This document shows, piece after piece, positions 42,491-54,471 of a DNA stretch of 64,000 bases; position 1 is the first letter of the stretch, and each line of letters begins with the position of its first letter. Source of the DNA: Serripes groenlandicus (taxonomy: Eukaryota > Mollusca > Bivalvia > Cardiida > Cardiidae); contig JASEVX010000011.1 in assembly GCA_031761405.1 (NCBI GenBank), forward strand, positions 42,369,876 through 42,433,875. The letters are read 5' to 3'. The notes beneath the pieces are model-generated. The model saw nothing but the letters and a program-made list of their open reading frames with translations, ran no database searches and had not been told where the DNA came from. The position numbers and the translations under genes are program-made.

Positions 42491-43249
42491 ATTTCCATTA
42501 TTAGTTATATTATTTATTGTATTCCTGTACATTACATCAAAATCACGCTCAAATCCAACATGGCGGATTCACATTCCGAAGATGTATATGATAATTACAG
42601 TACCAAAGATGGTAATGTTAATGAACTATGGTATGATGTTTTTGCCATATCATGTCACGGCATTCAAAATTTGATAGTTTGACTGCATTCAGGTGCCATT
42701 CCTGAATTTCATATCATATCTTTATCTTCTTATGGTCAAAGTATACCAAGTAGACCAGTCTGTCCGCGGATGGAATTGGGTACAAACTAACCAAATAGTC
42801 CATACAAAAAAAACCACGTGATTGCCTAGACATGTGTGTACTGCTTTGCCAGACTGCATTGCCTGTGTGATAGTGTAATGAAATATATTGCAAATATGTA
42901 TAGGAATTGATTTGTGTATTTGCTGTGTTTGACCTTGTCTTATAGTTAAAATAGAGTATGTGGTTTTGGCGGGAAGCATCTTTACATAGTGATTTCGCTC
43001 TAACATAAATCAGATAGAAATATAGATATATAGATTTTATTCAGGAACAAAGTTAATTAACAAAGTCAAATAGCAGACTAAAAAAAAAAAAAAAATGTAT
43101 TATAACAATCTAGAAAATTTATATATTCCCCCCGACATATGATGTTAAATTGAAGATCGTTGACAAATAAAGGAACTTGTTCGTTTACAAAGAAATAATT
43201 GCTTTATTTGCTAGTTTCTGACCTACATTCATAATTGAAATCATTTAAA
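42491..43249. other. AT-rich DNA downstream of the sulfotransferase
   Basis: AACATGGCGGATTCACATTC near 42558 opens a ~38-codon frame of ordinary composition that matches nothing I recognise. Poly-A at 43080-43095. No confident gene. Confidence 0.45.
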
Positions 43250-43475
43250 GTTGTATCATTTGTACCGCCAAGATCGTGTAGTGCTAGAATTACCACTTGC
43301 GGTACGCGGGGTCTTCGGGTTAACCCCCGACCGGGTCATACCGAATTCTTTAAACACGGAAGTAAAAGCTTGCTCCCTTCGCGCTCAGGATTATGGGGTA
43401 AGCATAACTGCTGACTCGCTGGCGTCAGGATAAATAGCCCAGTGGTACTGCAAACTTGCCCAGGAAATATCGTAA
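43250..43475 (+). mobile_element. tRNA-derived SINE (family S3), degenerate
   Basis: The head CGTGTAGTGCTAGAATTACC is a decayed A-box region; GGGTTAACCCCCGACCGGGTCATACC is the B-box end. The S3 body follows: TCGCGCTCAGGATTATGGGG, CTGACTCGCTGGCGTCAGG and CCAGTGGTACTGCAAAC. It lies 700 bp before the 28-bp array derived from the same SINE head. Confidence 0.75.
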
Positions 43476-44164
43476 TATAATACAATAATTTGTCCTAAAA
43501 GATAATAAAAGGACAATAAATGTTGCAGTTACGTTACGCAGCTTTGTACTTCTCTAGTCAGAGCTTTAGAAAATTAACATCTCTGTCAACCTTCGGTCTC
43601 GTGATATATAAATGAAAGCACACACCTCATATAGTAAAAGGCAAAGTGACAAATCGCTCCTGCAGCATATTATTTACTATATACAGTTAAGAACAAATGC
43701 ATCACGAACATGAATCGTGAGCGTGAAAAGAAACATGTAAATATTCTAAATGATTCCAAGGAAAAAGACAATAAAACAATCTTAAGCTGATAAAAATGAC
43801 TGCATCAAATGAAAATTAATAGTAATAAATAACCAGATAATCAGCATATGAATGCATTTGATAAAACCACCGTTAATAATGAATACAGCAATCATATAAA
43901 ACGGAAAGAAGACTATAACTTATAATTCCAACTAACCGAGAAGGAAATAATCAATGATTGTGAAAAGTTGTAAAATAATAAGGCAAGTTCAGTTGACATA
44001 TTATATAACGAGTTGAATTAATCTATTCCTATCTAAACAGGTTACAGACGAATTCATGTTGTTCTTAATGTTTTACAATTTACCGTGTTCGACTTTTGAG
44101 GATGAAATGAATTGTTAATTAAATGTTGATAAGTATAGATGGATAACTGTAGAATTTGTCCCTG
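43476..44164. other. AT-rich intergenic DNA
   Basis: No gene or clear repeat recognised. Confidence 0.55.
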
Positions 44165-47100
44165 AAGACCGTCTCGGTGGTGAAGAGGTAGAGCGTCTGT
44201 CTATGTGGTGTAGAGGTAGAGCGTCCGTCTCGGTGGTGTAGAGGTAGAGCGTCTGTCTCGGTGGTGTAGAGGTAGAGCGTCCGTCTCGGTGGTGTAGAGG
44301 TAGAGCGTCCGTCTCGGTGGTGTAGAGGTAGAGCGTCTGTCTCGCTGGTGTAGAGGTAGAGCGGCCGTCTCGGTGGTGTAGAGGTAGAGCGTCTGTCTCG
44401 GTGGTGTAGAGGTAGAGCGTCTGTCTCGGTGGTGTAGAAGTAGAGCGTCCGTCTCGGTGGTGTAGAAGTAGAGCGTCCGTCTCGGTGGTGTAGAGGTAGA
44501 GCGTCCGTCTCGGTGGTGTAGAGGTAGAGCGTCTGTCTATGTGGTGTAGAGGTAGAGCGTCCGTCTCGGTGGTGTAGAGGTAGAGCGTCTGTCTCGGTGG
44601 TGTAGAGGTAGAGCGTCCGTCTCGGTGGTGTAGAGGTAGAGCGTCCGTCTCGGTGGTGTAGAAGTAGAGCGTCCGTCTCGGTGGTGTAGAGGTAGAGCGT
44701 CTGTCTCGGTCGTGTAGAGGTAGAGCGTCTGTCTCGGTGGTGTAGAAGTAGAGCGTCCGTCTCGGTGGTGTAAAGGTAGAGCGTCTGTCTCGGTGGTGTA
44801 GAGGTAGAGCGTCCGTCTCGGGGGTGTAGAGGTAGAGCGTCTGTCTCGGTGGTGTAGAGGTAGAGCGTCCGTCTCGGTGGTGTAGAGGTAGAGCGTCCGT
44901 CTCGGGGGTGTAGAGGTAGAGCGTCTGTCTCGGTGGTGTAGAGGTAGAGCGTCCGTCTCGGTGGTGTAGAGGTAGAGGGTGCGTCTCGGTGGGGTAGAGG
45001 TAGAGGGTGCGTCTCGGTGGTGTATAGGTAGAGGGTCCGTCTCGGGGGTGTAGAGGTAGAGCGTCCGTCTCGGTGGTGTAGAGATAGAGCGTCTGTCTCG
45101 GTGGTATAGAGGAAGAGCGTCCGTCTCGGGGGTGTAGAGGTAGAGCGGCCGTCTCGGTGGGGTAGAGGTAGAGGGTGCGTCTCGGTGGGGTAGAGGTAGA
45201 GGGTGCGTCTCGGTGGTGTATAGGTAGAGGGTCCGTCTCGGGGGTGTAGAGGTAGAGCGTCTGTCTGGGTGGTATAGAGGAAGAGCGTCCGTCTCGGGGG
45301 TGTAGAGGTAGAGCGTCCGTCTCGGTGGTGTAGAGATAGAGCGTCTGTCTCGGTGGTATAGAGGAAGAGCGTCCGTCTCGGGGGTGTAGAGGTAGAGCGT
45401 CCGTCTCGGTGGTGTAAAGGTAGAGCGTCTGTCTCGGTGGTATAGAGGAAGAGCGTCCGTCTCGGGGGTGTAGAGGTAGAGCGTCCATCTCGGTGGTGTA
45501 GAGGTAGAGCGTCCGTCTCGCTGGTGTAGAGGTAGAGCGTCTGTCTCGGTGGTGTAGAGGTAGAGCGTCTGTCTCGGTGGTGTAGAGGTAGAGCGTCTGT
45601 CTATGTGGTGTATAGGTAGAACGTCTGTCTCGGTGGTGTAGAGGTAGAGCGTCCGTCTCGGTGGTGTTGAGGTATAGTGTCCGTCTCGGTTGTGTAGAGG
45701 AAGAGGGTGCGTCTCGGTGGTGTAGAGGAAGAGCGTCCGTCTCGGTGGTGTATAGGTAGAGCGTCTGTCTCGGTGGTGTATAGGTAGAACGTCTGTCTCG
45801 GTGGTGTAGAGGTAGAGCGTCCGTCCCGGGGGTGTAGAGGTAGAGCGTCTGTCTCGGTGGTGTAGAGGAAGAGGGTCTGTCTCGGTGGTGTAGAGGTAGA
45901 GGGTGCTTCTCGGTGGTGTAGAGGTAGAGCGTCTGTCACGGTGGTGTAGAGGTAGAGCGTCTGTTTCGGTGGTGTAGAGGTAGAGGGTCCATCTCGGTGG
46001 TGTAGAGATAGAGCGTCCATCTCGGTGGTGTAGAGGTAGAGCGTCTGTCTCGCTGGTGTAGAGGTAGAGCGTCTGTCTCGATGGTGTAGAGGTAGAGGGT
46101 CCATCTCGGTGGTGTAGAGGTAGAGCTTCTGTCTCGGTGATGTAGAGGTAGAGCGTCTGTCTCGGTGGTGTAGAGGTAGAGCGTCCGTCTCGGTGGTGTA
46201 GAGGTAGAGGGTCCGCCTCGGTGGTGTAGAGGTAGAGCGTCTGTCTCGGTGGTGTAGAGGTAGAGCGTCCGTCTCGGTGGTGTATAGGTAGAGCGTCTGT
46301 CTCGGTGGTATAGAGGTAGAGCGTCCGTCTCGGGGGTGTAGAGGTAGAGCGACCGTCTCGGTGGTTTAGAGGAAGAGCGTCTGTCTCGGTGGTTTAGAGG
46401 TAGAGCGTCCGTCTCGGGGGTGTAGAGGTAGAGCGGCCGTCTCGGTGGTGTAGAGGTAGAGCGGCCGTCTCGGCGGTTTAGAGGAAGAGCGTCCGTCTCG
46501 GTGGTTTAGAGGTAGAGCGTCTGTCTCGGTGGTGTAGAGGTAGAGCGTCTGTCTCGGTGGTTTAGAGGTAGAGCGTCCGTCTCGGTGGTATAGAGGAAGA
46601 GCGTCCGTCTCGGTGGTTTAGAGGTAGAGCGTCCGTCTCGGTGGTGTAGAGGTAGAGGATCCGTCTTGGTGGTGTAGAGGTAGAGCGTCTGTTTCGGTGG
46701 TGTAGAGGTAGAGCGTCTGTCTCGGTGGTTTAGAGGTAGAGCGTCCGTCTCGGTGGTATAGAGGAAGAGCGTCCGTCTCGGTGGTTTAGAGGTAGAGCGT
46801 CCGTCTCGGTGGTTTAGAGGTAGAGCGTCCGTCTCGGGGGTGTAGAGGTAGAGCGGACGTCTCGGTGGTGTAGAGGTAGAGCGGCCGTCTCGGTGGTGTA
46901 GAGGTAGAGCGTCTGTCTCGGTGGTGTAGAGGTAGAGCGTCTGTCTCGGTGGTTTAGAGGTAGAGCGTCCGTCTCGGTGGTATAGAGGAAGAGCGTCCGT
47001 CTCGGTGGTTTAGAGGTAGAGCGTCCGTCTCGGTGGTTTAGAGGTAGAGCGTCCGTCTCGGGGTGTAGAGGTAGAGCGGCCGTCTCGGTGGTGTAGAGGT

Positions 47101-48449
47101 AGAGGATCCGTCTTGGTGGTGTAGAGGTAGAGCATCCGTCTCGGTGGTTTAGAGGTAGACCGTCTGTCTAGGTGGTGTAGAGGTAGAGCGTCCGTCTCGG
47201 GGGTGTAGAGGTAGAGCGTCCATCTCGGTGGTTTAGAGGTAGAGCGTCCGTCTCGGTGGTTTAGAGGTAGAGCGTCTGTCTCGGTGGTGTAGAGGTAGAG
47301 GGTCCGTCTCGTTTGTGTAGAGGTAGAGGCTCCATCTCGGTGTTGTATAGGTAGAGGGTCTGTCTCGGTGGTTTAGAGGTAGATCGTCCGTCTCGGTGGT
47401 GTAGAGGTAGAGCGTCCGTCTCGGTGGTGTAGACGTAGAGCGTCTGTCTCGACGATGTAGATGTAGAGCGTTTGTCTCGGTGGTGTATAGGTAGAGCGTC
47501 CGTCTCGGTGGTGTAGAGGTAGAGCGTCTGTCTTGGTGGTGTAGAGGTAGAGCGTCCGTCTCTATGGTTTAGAGGTAGAGCGTCTGTCTCGGTGGTGTAG
47601 AGGTAGAGCGGCCGTCTCTATGATTTAGAGGTAGAGCGTCCGTCTCGGTGGTGTAGAGGTAGAGCGTCCGTCTCGGTGGTGTAGAGGTAGAGCGGCCGTC
47701 TCGCTGGTGTAGAGGTAGAGCGTCCGTCTCGCTGGTGTAGAGGTAGAGCGTCTGTCTCGGTGGTGTAGAGGTAGAGCGTCCGTCTCGCTGGTGTAGAGGT
47801 AGAGCGTCTGTCTCGCTGGTGCAGAGGTAGAGCGTCTGTCTCGCTGGTGTAGAGGTAGAGCGTCCGTCTCGGTGGTGTAGAGGTAGAGCGTCTGTCTCGG
47901 TGGTGTAGAGGTAGAGCGTCTGTCTCGCTGGTGTAGAGGTAGAGCGTCTGTCTCGCTGGTGCAGAGGTAGAGCGTCTGTCTCGCTGGTGTAGAGGTAGAG
48001 CGTCCGTCTCGGTGGTGTAGAGGTAGAGCGTCTGTCTCGGTGGTGTTGAGGTAGAGCGTCTGTCTCGCTGGTGTAGAGGTAGAGCGTCTGTCTCGCTGGT
48101 GTAGAGGTAGAGCGTCCGTCTCGCTGGTGTAGAGGTAGAGCGTCTGTCTCGCTGGTGTAGAGGTAGAGCGTCCGTCTCGGTGGTGTAGAGATAGAGCGTC
48201 TGTCTCGGTGGTGTAGAGGTAGAGCGTCTGTCTCGGTGGTGTAGAGGTAGAGCGTCCGTCTCGGTGGTGTAGAGGTAGAGCGTCCGTCTCGGTGGTGTAG
48301 AGGTAGAGCGTCTGTCTCGCTGGTGTAGAGGTAGAGCGTCTGTCTCGCTGGTGTAGAGGTAGGGCGTCCGTCTCGGTGGTGTAGAGATAGAGCGTCTGTC
48401 TCGGTGGTGTAGAGGTAGAGCGTCTGTCTCGGTGGTGTAGAGGTAGAGC
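44165..48449 (+). repeat. 28-bp satellite made of tRNA/SINE A-box units, about 150 copies
   Basis: The unit GTCTCGGTGGTGTAGAGGTA + GAGCGTCC (28 bp) repeats for 4.3 kb. Variants include CTGGTG, GGGGTG, GGTTTA and GTCTG/GTCCG, with local patches sharing variants. The unit equals the 5' half of the S3 SINE tRNA-like head, and the final unit runs straight into the rest of that head. Each unit therefore holds an A-box-like TGGTGTAGAGG. The minus strand is stop-free in places, giving spurious frames up to 457 codons (Tyr-Leu-Tyr-Thr-Thr-Glu-Thr-Asp-Ala repeats). Confidence 0.96.
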
Positions 48450-48510
48450 GTTCGCCTCGGGTGTTGGTGGTCACGGGTTCGAACCCCGCCGGGTCATACC
48501 AGAGGCTTGC
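48425..48510 (+). mobile_element. S3 SINE tRNA-like head terminating the array
   Basis: GGTGGTGTAGAGGTAGAGCG (A box) is followed by TTCGCCTCGGGTGTTGGTGG, then ACGGGTTCGAACCCCG (perfect B box) and CCGGGTCATACC. The S3 body is lost after about 48510. This is the only B box in or next to the array. Confidence 0.88.
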
Positions 48511-49189
48511 TTAATAACAAATTTCTTGAACTCGTTTAATAAAACTTTATATGAAATGACAACTCATGTAAGATCCTATATATACATAAACATTTAGGTC
48601 TTAATTTTACTACTGATTGCACGTGGCACGAACATATTGATAGCGGTTAGCTCACGATAAGTAACCCCTTTCATTAATTATTTTATGTTAATTTGCAACT
48701 CTTTATGAATCTGTTAATGTTATATCTTATTTGGTATGGATAGTTGACATATACATTAACTAACCTCCCATACGCTCATCCATCCTCCTTTTCTATCTTT
48801 ACATCTATCTCTTTCTCCCTCTTTCCCCGCTTCTCTTGCTCTCACTCCACTCGCTATTATGGATATTTTGTTCTTGTATGATAAATTACAAAGCTAAAGT
48901 AAGCTGATATTTTCTGAACATGTTAAATATTCACCGTGATTCCTGTAAATCTATCTTTTTTTGAGAAGACCTAAAATATGCTACAATCCATTTCTCCATT
49001 GTATATTTCTTGATGTGTCCAACTATGTAAAATATATGCGAATTAATTATGTTTGAACTAAACGGATATTTAATCCCCCTTATGTACCTTAAAATTATGA
49101 TATCCAAGGTTACATTTACATAATTCAATTTGTCTGATTTCCAAATGTGACTTCTAAACACACAAGCCTGGCATTATTTTCACAATGCT
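48511..49189. other. AT-rich intergenic DNA
   Basis: A pyrimidine-rich patch lies at 48780-48850. No gene recognised. Confidence 0.55.
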
Positions 49190-49345
49190 CCTGGTACCCC
49201 CCTTTCAATATACAACAGATGACTTTATAAGATTTTGTCGAAAAACAGACAAATTGCTCATAATAAACAATTTCTACTTTCATCACAGTGTTTTCAACCT
49301 TATTCAATACTTGTGTTTTTATTTATAGAGATTGTCCTTTTTTTG
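49190..49345. mobile_element. MITE family M1, partial
   Basis: CCCCCTTTCAATATACAACAGATGACTTTATAAG, CAAATTGCTCATAATAAACAATTTCTACTTTCATCACAGTGTTTTCAACC and TTTATTTATAGAGATTGTCC follow the M1 order. The right terminus is decayed. Confidence 0.5.
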
Positions 49346-49421
49346 CCAAGTTATAAAATCCATCGTAAGTATCGGTCCAAGTTAGGACGGTCCTAACTAG
49401 GACCATATTGAATATATAATT

Positions 49422-49678
49422 GAGCCGCTCCACGAGAAAAACCAACATTATGGACTCTGCGTAATGTATCGACCCAGATCAGCCCGCGCAGGCTAATCTG
49501 TTCCGACACGTTCGTCTCAGGGGGGATAGAGGTATAGAGTAATGGTTCCTGAGACAGAAAATCCACAGGATGCGAAAAGTGTCTGTCCGGGTTAGCCTGC
49601 GCGTCATCCTTAGGCTGATCCGGATCGATACATTACGCAGAGTTCATCGTGAATGTTGGTTTTCACGTGGAGCGGATT
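49422..49678. mobile_element. Palindromic MITE (family M2) with 4-bp TSD
   Basis: GAGCCGCTCCACGAGAAAAA at the left is mirrored by TTTTCACGTGGAGCGGATT at the right. AATT flanks both ends (49418-49421, 49679-49682). Conserved internal ACTCTGCGTAATGTATCGAC and its inverse are present. Confidence 0.9.
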
Positions 49679-49710
49679 AATTTATGAATGTGCACAATAA
49701 GCTTCTACAA

Positions 49711-51824
49711 GAGTAAATAACTCTCGAGTAGCCTTATTCCTGACACAGACATAGTAAATGACTCTAAAGTATCCTGTACACAGACAGAGTAAATTACTCT
49801 ACAGTATCCTTATCCCTGACACAGACAGAGTAAATTACTCTAAAGTATCCTTATCCCTGACACAGAGAGAGTAAATTACTCTAAAGTATCCTTATCCCTG
49901 ACAGAGAGAGAGTAAATTACTCTAAAGTATCCTTATCCCTGACACAGAGAGAGTAAATTACTCTAAAGTATCCTTATCCCTGACAGAGAGAGAGTAAATT
50001 ACTCTAAAGTATCCTTATCCCTGACACAGAGAGAGTAAATTACTCTAAAGTATCCTTATCCCTGACACAGAGAGAGTAAATTACTCTAAAGTATCCTTAT
50101 CCCTGACACAAACAGAGTAAATGACTCTACAGTATCCTTATCCCTGACACAAACAGAGTAAATGACTCTACAGTATCCTTATCACTGACACAGACAGAGT
50201 CAATGACTCTACAGTAACCTTATCCCTAACACAGACAGAGTCAATGACTCGAAGTAACCTTATCTCGTACATGGATAGAACAAATGACTCTATAGTAACC
50301 TTATCTCGTACATGGATAGAACAAATGACTCTATAGTAACCTTATCTCGTACATGGATAGAACAAATGACTCTATAGTAACCTTATCTCGTACATGGATA
50401 GAACAAATGACTCTATAGTAACCTTATCTCGTACATGGATAGAACAAATGACTCTATAGTAACCTTATCTCGTACATGGATAGAACAAATGACTCTATAG
50501 TAACCTTATCTCGTACATGGATAGAACAAATGACTCTATAGTAACCTTATCTCGTACATGGATAGAACAAATGACTCTATAGTAACCTTATCTCGTACAT
50601 GGATAGAACAAATGACTCTATAGTAACCTTATCTCGTACATGGATAGAACAAATGACTCTATACAGTAACCTAATCCCTGACACAGACAGATTAAATTAC
50701 TCTAAAGTATCCTTATCCCTGACAGAGACAGACTAAATAGCTCTAAAGTATCCTTATCCCTGACAGAGACAGAGTCAATGACTCTAAAGTAACCTTATCC
50801 CTGACACAAACAGAGTAAATGACTCTAAAATAACCTTATCCCTGACATAGACATAATCAATGACTCTACAGTAACATTATCCCTGACACAGACAGAATCA
50901 ATGACTCTATAGTAACCTTATCTCGTACATGGATAGAACAAATGACTCTATAGTAACCTTATCTCGTACATGGATAGAACAAATGACTCTATAGTAACCT
51001 TATCTCGTACATGGATAGAACAAATGACTCTATACAGTAACCTAATCCCTGACACAGACAGATTAAATTACTCTAAAGTATCCTTATCCCTGACACAGAC
51101 AGATTAAATTACTCTAAAGTATCCTTATCCCTGACACAAACAGAGTAAATTACTCTACAGTAACATTATCCCTAACATAGACAGAATCAATGACTCTATA
51201 GTAACCTTATCTCGTACATGGATAGAACAAATGACTCTATAGTAACCTTATCTCGTACATGGATAGAACAAATGACTCTATAGTAACCTTATCTCGTACA
51301 TGGATAGAACAAATGACTCTATACAGTAACCTAATCCCTGACACAGACAGATTAAATTACTCTAAAGTATCCTTATCCCTGACAGAGACAGACTAAATAG
51401 CTCTAAAGTATCCTTATCCCTGACAGAGACAGAGTCAATGACTCTAAAGTAACCTTATCCCTGACACAAACAGAGTAAATGACTCTAAAATAACCTTATC
51501 CCTGACATAGACATAATCAATGACTCTACAGTAACATTATCCCTGACACAGACAGAATCAATGACTATATAGTAACCGTATCTCTTACATGGATAGAACA
51601 AATGACTATATATAGTAACCTAATCCCTGACACAGACAGATTAAATTACTCTAAAGTAATATTATCCCTGACACAGACAGTGCCAACGACTCTAACGTAA
51701 CACTATCCCCTACATGGATGGAGTAAATAACTCAAGTAACCTTATCATTGACAATGACAGAGTCAACGACTCTAAAGTAACCTTATCCCTAGCACAGACA
51801 GAGTCAATGACTCGAAGTAACCTT
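49711..51824 (+). repeat. 41-bp satellite with two subfamilies and a 660-bp higher-order unit
   Basis: Type A units read TCCTTATCCCTGACACAGAC + AGAGTAAATTACTCTAAAGTA; type B units read ACCTTATCTCGTACATGGAT + AGAACAAATGACTCTATAGTA. Both are 41 bp. B units form homogeneous runs (50240-50660, 50905-51030, 51190-51320) between mixed A units. The segment around 50641-50905 recurs at 51301-51565 with only a few changes, an offset of 660 bases (about 16 units). Confidence 0.95.
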
Positions 51825-51848
51825 ATCAAAAAAAAAACCAGAAAACAT

Positions 51849-52180
51849 TATATTTGGAAATTTGCAGTTGTCTCGACCGCCATGCGCTGACGTCACAATT
51901 TGCAACATTCCGCAGCGACAGATTACATTGAACTACGATTTAAAACATGGTCTAAACAATATTGTTTATACTTCTTTCGAAAACGCACAAATAAATACCG
52001 TATTTTTTATGAATCATATTATTTTTGAAAGAAGAATGATTAAATGCCAACCCAAACAAACATTGCCCAGGTACAATTTTCTAAGAAAGCGCGTCATTTC
52101 GCGTTAAATATTCGCTGCGGAACGTGATTATTATGACGCCAGCGCAAGGCGGTCAGGACAACTGCAAATTTCCAAATATA
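51849..52180. mobile_element. ~330-bp terminal-inverted-repeat element
   Basis: The first ~70 bases (TATATTTGGAAATTTGCAGT, GACCGCCATGCGCTGACGTCA, CATTCCGCAGCGA) are inverted at the right end with about 85 percent identity, ending AACTGCAAATTTCCAAATATA. TA at each outermost position could be a Tc1/mariner-style duplication but is part of the symmetric sequence, so this is not decisive. No transposase. Confidence 0.75.
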
Positions 52181-52429
52181 ATAATGAACATTATGCTTAA
52201 AAACGCCGGTGTTTTGGTCTGTTCGAAAATTCTGATGCGGTGGATCATGAGAAAAATCATTTATGAACCTGACGCTACCTTGGTTTTAGACGTTTTTCTG
52301 CGGAAATTATTGCCCGAATCGAGCAAGGGGGTAAAACGCATATAGAGACGTAAAGAGGGACTATTTTTATAAATAGTAACACGTGCGGGATTCCCCAAAT
52401 TACCATTACGATCATTTGTAGCATAGCCT

Positions 52430-53146
52430 ATACACAAGGACTTGCTCCTCTAAAAATAGATATTACCCTATATATGCATAGATACTAACAAGGGTGGACA
52501 CAGTTTTCTGGGTCGCCTCGCTTCAACTCATTTTTTTCAAAGTATTCGAACAAAAATATGAATTTGAACTACGGACTCAATCAATAATGCTTTTCTTTAT
52601 CGAACGATACCAAAATAACGTGAATTTGTTCGCCCTACGTATGTTAATTCCTATGAAATATTTGCGAATTCGCCAAAAGGACAACAACCTGGACCAAAAA
52701 CGAAAGTACCTTCTATCACGATTATTTTTCCAGGAAACATTTCGGAATGATTCGGGTTTTTTCGCTGCTAAATGGTCAGTGTTATTGTGACAGAAAATAA
52801 TCGCAATATCACGGACAATTACCGCAACGAAAAAAACCCGAAATATTCCGAAATGTCGATAGAAGGTTCTTTCGTTTTTGGTCCAGGTTGTTGTCCTTTT
52901 TGCGAATTCACGAATATTTCAAAGGAATTAACACACGTAGAGAGAACGAATTCACGTTATGTTTGTATAGTTCGATAGAGAAAAGCATTATTGATCGATT
53001 TCGCACTTCAAATTCATATATTTGTTCGAATACTTTGAAAAAAATGAGTTGAAGCGAGGCAACCCAGAAAACTGTGTCCACCCTTGTTAATATCTATGCA
53101 TATATAGGGTAATATCTATTTTTAGAGGAGAAAGTCCCTGTGGCCT
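52430..53146. mobile_element. ~716-bp palindromic foldback element
   Basis: Arms mirror about a centre near 52787. GGACTTGCTCCTCTAAAAATAG mirrors TCTATTTTTAGAGGAGAAAGTCC; GGGTGGACACAGTTTTCTGGG mirrors CCCAGAAAACTGTGTCCACCC; AAAGTATTCGAACAAAAATATGA and GGTCCAGGTTGTTGTCC pair likewise. Identity is high, with scattered mismatches and indels and almost no loop. The two ~70-100-codon frames inside are by-products of the symmetry. Confidence 0.85.
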
Positions 53147-53464
53147 ATAGACAATATAGAGAGACTTTTAACGATGTATCGTGAGTTTTTCCGCAATTTT
53201 TGCTGTAAAAGAGATTCGGACGCCTGTGCACCGATCAGCAATCCTTGATTATTAGTTGTATGTTAATGAAATGCATAATAAATAAATGTTCTTTAAGTCG
53301 ATACTTTTCATTTCAAAGCGAGTTGTCATCAGCCAAGCGTATTCCTTTAAACGATCGCAATTTTACTAATAGAACTTTCAGTACTTTGATATTTTATGAA
53401 AAGCGCTGCTTATTTGAAGTTATGCAATATGAAGAATGTAGTATTCGCTTTTTACGTGAAAAGG

Positions 53465-53720
<256 letters not shown>

Positions 53721-53869
53721 TACTCATACCTTAATCTGTAAACTCGCGTACAAAATGTGTGTGTTTGTATGGTGTTTAAAGCCGATTTCAACAATGTTTC
53801 AGTTTCATTCCTGTGTGAGTTACCAGTTCTTCTGTTCCATATATCCTTTTACCTGCAAATCAGTCGTTA

Positions 53870-53998
53870 AGCTTACCCTGAAATTCCTGAGCGTCAAGGA
53901 GGGAATATCATTACTACCATTAAAAAAGAAATTGGTATGACCCGTCAGAGAAACGAACCTTCGACTTCCGCCAACCGAGTCGGACTCCACCTACACTG
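53870..53998 (-). mobile_element. S3 SINE fragment
   Basis: The + strand GAGCGTCAAGGAGGGAATATCATTACTACCATT mirrors the S3 body at 18250-18290. GGTATGACCCGTCAGAGAAACGAACC is a decayed complement of the B-box end, and AACCGAGTCGGACTCCACCTACACT of the head. Confidence 0.65.
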
Positions 53999-54019
53999 AT
54001 ATGATTCTTCAAAACATAT

Positions 54020-54277
54020 GAGCCGTGCAACGACAAAACCAACAGTGTGGACTCTGCGTAAAGTATCGACAAAGATCAGCCTAAACATGCCGTGCAGGCT
54101 AACCCGGACAGACACTGTTCGCCCCCTCTGGTTTTTCTGTTTAATGAATCATTACTCTATACCCCTATCCCCTTAACATAGAATGTGTCGGCCCTGATTA
54201 GCCTGCGCGGATTGCGCTGATCTGGGTCGATACATTTCGAAAAGTCCATCATGTTTTTATGCTCGTAGAACGGTTCA
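54020..54277. mobile_element. Palindromic MITE (family M2) with 4-bp TSD
   Basis: GAGCCGTGCAACGACAAAAC at the left is inverted as TTTTATGCTCGTAGAACGGTTC at the right. ATAT flanks both ends (54016-54019, 54278-54281). Internal ACTCTGCGTAAAGTATCGAC is conserved. Confidence 0.88.
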
Positions 54278-54471
54278 TATTAGAACTGTAGTCCTACTAT
54301 TTAAACTTTCACACAGACAGATTCATTTAGACCCATACCAAGCAGACCACTCCTGAAAACAGTGTGGCAAAAGGAGAAAATGTTCACTTAACATTTCTTA
54401 TAAAAGAGAAATTTCTACTTCTCTTGCAACAGTACTTTTAACTTTTGGCATATATACGGACAATGGTTGAA

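Noticed and set aside
42558..42682. Frame starting MADSHSEDVYDNY as a first exon
   Set aside because: Ordinary composition but no recognisable family, no clear donor and overlap with a truncated MITE upstream; left unannotated.
44115..48474. Long minus-strand frames (457, 167 and 301 codons) rich in Tyr-Leu-Tyr-Thr-Thr-Glu-Thr-Asp
   Set aside because: They are a translation of the 28-bp satellite, which repeats every 28 codons because 28 is not a multiple of three. No non-repeat sequence, splice signal or domain.
49711..51824. CRISPR-like regular array
   Set aside because: Repeats abut directly with no unique spacers, and the surrounding sequence is animal nuclear DNA; it is a 41-bp satellite. 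The same reasoning applies to the 28-bp and 49-bp arrays.
52494..52978. 98- and 68-codon frames as genes
   Set aside because: They lie on the two arms of a palindromic element; no domain, and the frames follow from the symmetry.
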